Below, in pieces: positions 63,175-64,000 of a DNA stretch of 64,000 nucleotides (position 1 is its first letter; each line of letters starts with the position of its first letter). The DNA is taken from the NCBI GenBank assembly GCA_023265395.1, contig JAHFTX010000007.1, positions 1 to 64,000 of the forward strand, read 5' to 3'. The notes under the pieces were generated by a model that did not search any database, was not told the DNA's origin, and was given only the letters and a program-made list of their open reading frames with translations. A program made the translations under genes and the position numbers. Origin of the DNA: Thermoplasmata archaeon (GTDB taxonomy: Archaea > Thermoplasmatota > DTKX01 > JAHFTX01).

Positions 63175-64000
63175 TTGGCCCTAAGACTCTACAACAGCCT
63201 CACCCGGAGCAAGGAACCACTCCATCCCCTGACCCCGGGGATCGTCCGGATGTACGTTTGCGGACCGACGGTCTACAACTATTGCCATGTCGGCCACGCG
63301 CGCGCCTATGTCTGCTTCGACATGGTGGTGCGGTACCTCCGTCAATGCGGCCTGCAGGTCCACTACGTCTCGAACATCACCGACATCGATGACCGCATCC
63401 TGACAGCCGCCGCGCAGAGCGGGGAGTCGGCACGGGCGATCGCCGAGCGGTTCACGCAAGCCTACTTCGAGGACATGCAGCGGTTGAGTGTCTTGCGGGC
63501 GGACCATCACCCGCGGGTGACGGATACCATCCCCCAGATACTTGACCTCATCTCGACCTTGGTAGACCACGGCCACGCCTACTTCGTCGATGGTGACGTG
63601 TTCTTCGACGTTACCACGGCCCCGCAGCTGGGTGAGCTCTCGCACCAGGACCCTGAGCAACAACTTGCCGGTGCGCGCGTCGAAGTCGATGTGCGCAAGC
63701 GCGACCCGCGAGACTTCGCCCTGTGGAAGTCTGCCAAGCCTGGGGAGGAATCATGGCCCAGCCCCTGGGGTGCGGGGAGGCCCGGCTGGCACATCGAGTG
63801 CTCGGCGATGTCGATCGCCGCACACGGACCGCAGCTGGATATCCACGGGGGTGGGATCGACCTAATCTTCCCCCACCATGAGTGCGAAGTGCTGCAGAGC
63901 GAGTCTGCGACGGGCAAGCGACCCTTCAGCCGCATCTGGATGCACAACGGCCATGTGATGATCGACCAGGTCAAGATGAGCAAGTCCCTGGGAAACTTCT
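63175..64000 (+). CDS. cysS: Cysteinyl-tRNA synthetase, N-terminal part (runs off window)
   Basis: About 275 residues are visible. It charges tRNA-Cys with cysteine. Class I signatures are HVGHAR (HIGH motif) and KMSKS near the window end. Zinc ligands are expected from Cys in YVCGPTVYN, Cys in WHIECSAM, and His/Glu in FPHHECE. The start is TTG 63175: GAGGTG lies seven bases upstream and translation gives MALRLYNSLTRSKEPL, the usual CysRS beginning, while nearby GTG codons are in other frames. The tRNA-Cys gene directly upstream is the enzyme's own substrate. Confidence 0.95.
   Translation, partial: MALRLYNSLTRSKEPLHPLTPGIVRMYVCGPTVYNYCHVGHARAYVCFDMVVRYLRQCGLQVHYVSNITDIDDRILTAAAQSGESARAIAERFTQAYFEDMQRLSVLRADHHPRVTDTIPQILDLISTLVDHGHAYFVDGDVFFDVTTAPQLGELSHQDPEQQLAGARVEVDVRKRDPRDFALWKSAKPGEESWPSPWGAGRPGWHIECSAMSIAAHGPQLDIHGGGIDLIFPHHECEVLQSESATGKRPFSRIWMHNGHVMIDQVKMSKSLGNF

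Overview
This window reads as archaeal, and I place it most probably in the Thermoplasmatota from gene content alone. The supporting features are the complete LysW-carrier lysine pathway with a LysM-type regulator, an RPA single-stranded DNA-binding protein paired with its OB-fold partner, archaeal SepF, an intron in tRNA-Val(UAC) next to the anticodon, archaeal-type pilin and prepilin-peptidase-like proteins, and TATA boxes about 25-30 bases upstream of many starts with little or no leader. The DNA is GC-rich, so most long reverse-frame ORFs are shadows of real genes. I see no CRISPR array, insertion sequence, rRNA or prophage.

Layout. 1-9.4 kb: the tail of a glutamate-synthase-like FMN protein, an aldehyde dehydrogenase, a degenerate RecA/KaiC-like protein, a membrane-anchored zinc carboxypeptidase, a secreted protein, a TPR protein, the radical-SAM enzyme AmrS and an A24 prepilin-peptidase-like membrane protein. 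9.4-15.6 kb: two short zinc-ribbon proteins, two anchored secreted proteins, a large SNF2-type helicase and SepF. 15.7-20.7 kb: two pilin-like genes and a 1283-residue cadherin-like surface protein with zinc ribbons in its cytoplasmic tail. 20.8-29.6 kb: one long leftward cluster, lysM-lysW-lysX-lysX-lysY-lysZ-lysJ-lysK, then a small membrane protein and a thiolase. 29.7-35.5 kb: a zinc-ribbon/helical protein, a malic enzyme fused to a phosphotransacetylase-like domain, and an ABC-2 exporter. 35.6-38.0 kb: the RPA pair. 38.1-43.8 kb: fdsG-fdsB-fdsA-fdhD, a bacterial-style NAD-linked molybdenum formate dehydrogenase operon. 43.9-53.7 kb: a thioredoxin-like protein, a beta-helix surface protein, the intron-containing tRNA, two STAND-like ATPase/TPR proteins, an MFS carrier and an isoaspartyl peptidase/asparaginase. 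53.7-62.9 kb: a giant surface protein that looks like two complete surface proteins joined in frame, and a miniature single-Ig relative. 63.0 kb to the end: tRNA-Cys next to the start of cysS.

Together the genes suggest a heterotrophic archaeon that degrades peptides outside the cell, may draw electrons from formate into NAD(H), makes lysine (and, given two LysX paralogues, possibly arginine) on the LysW carrier, and invests heavily in large anchored surface proteins. Functions named for the metabolic genes rest on recognisable motifs. Functions of the surface proteins and TPR/ATPase proteins are not known.
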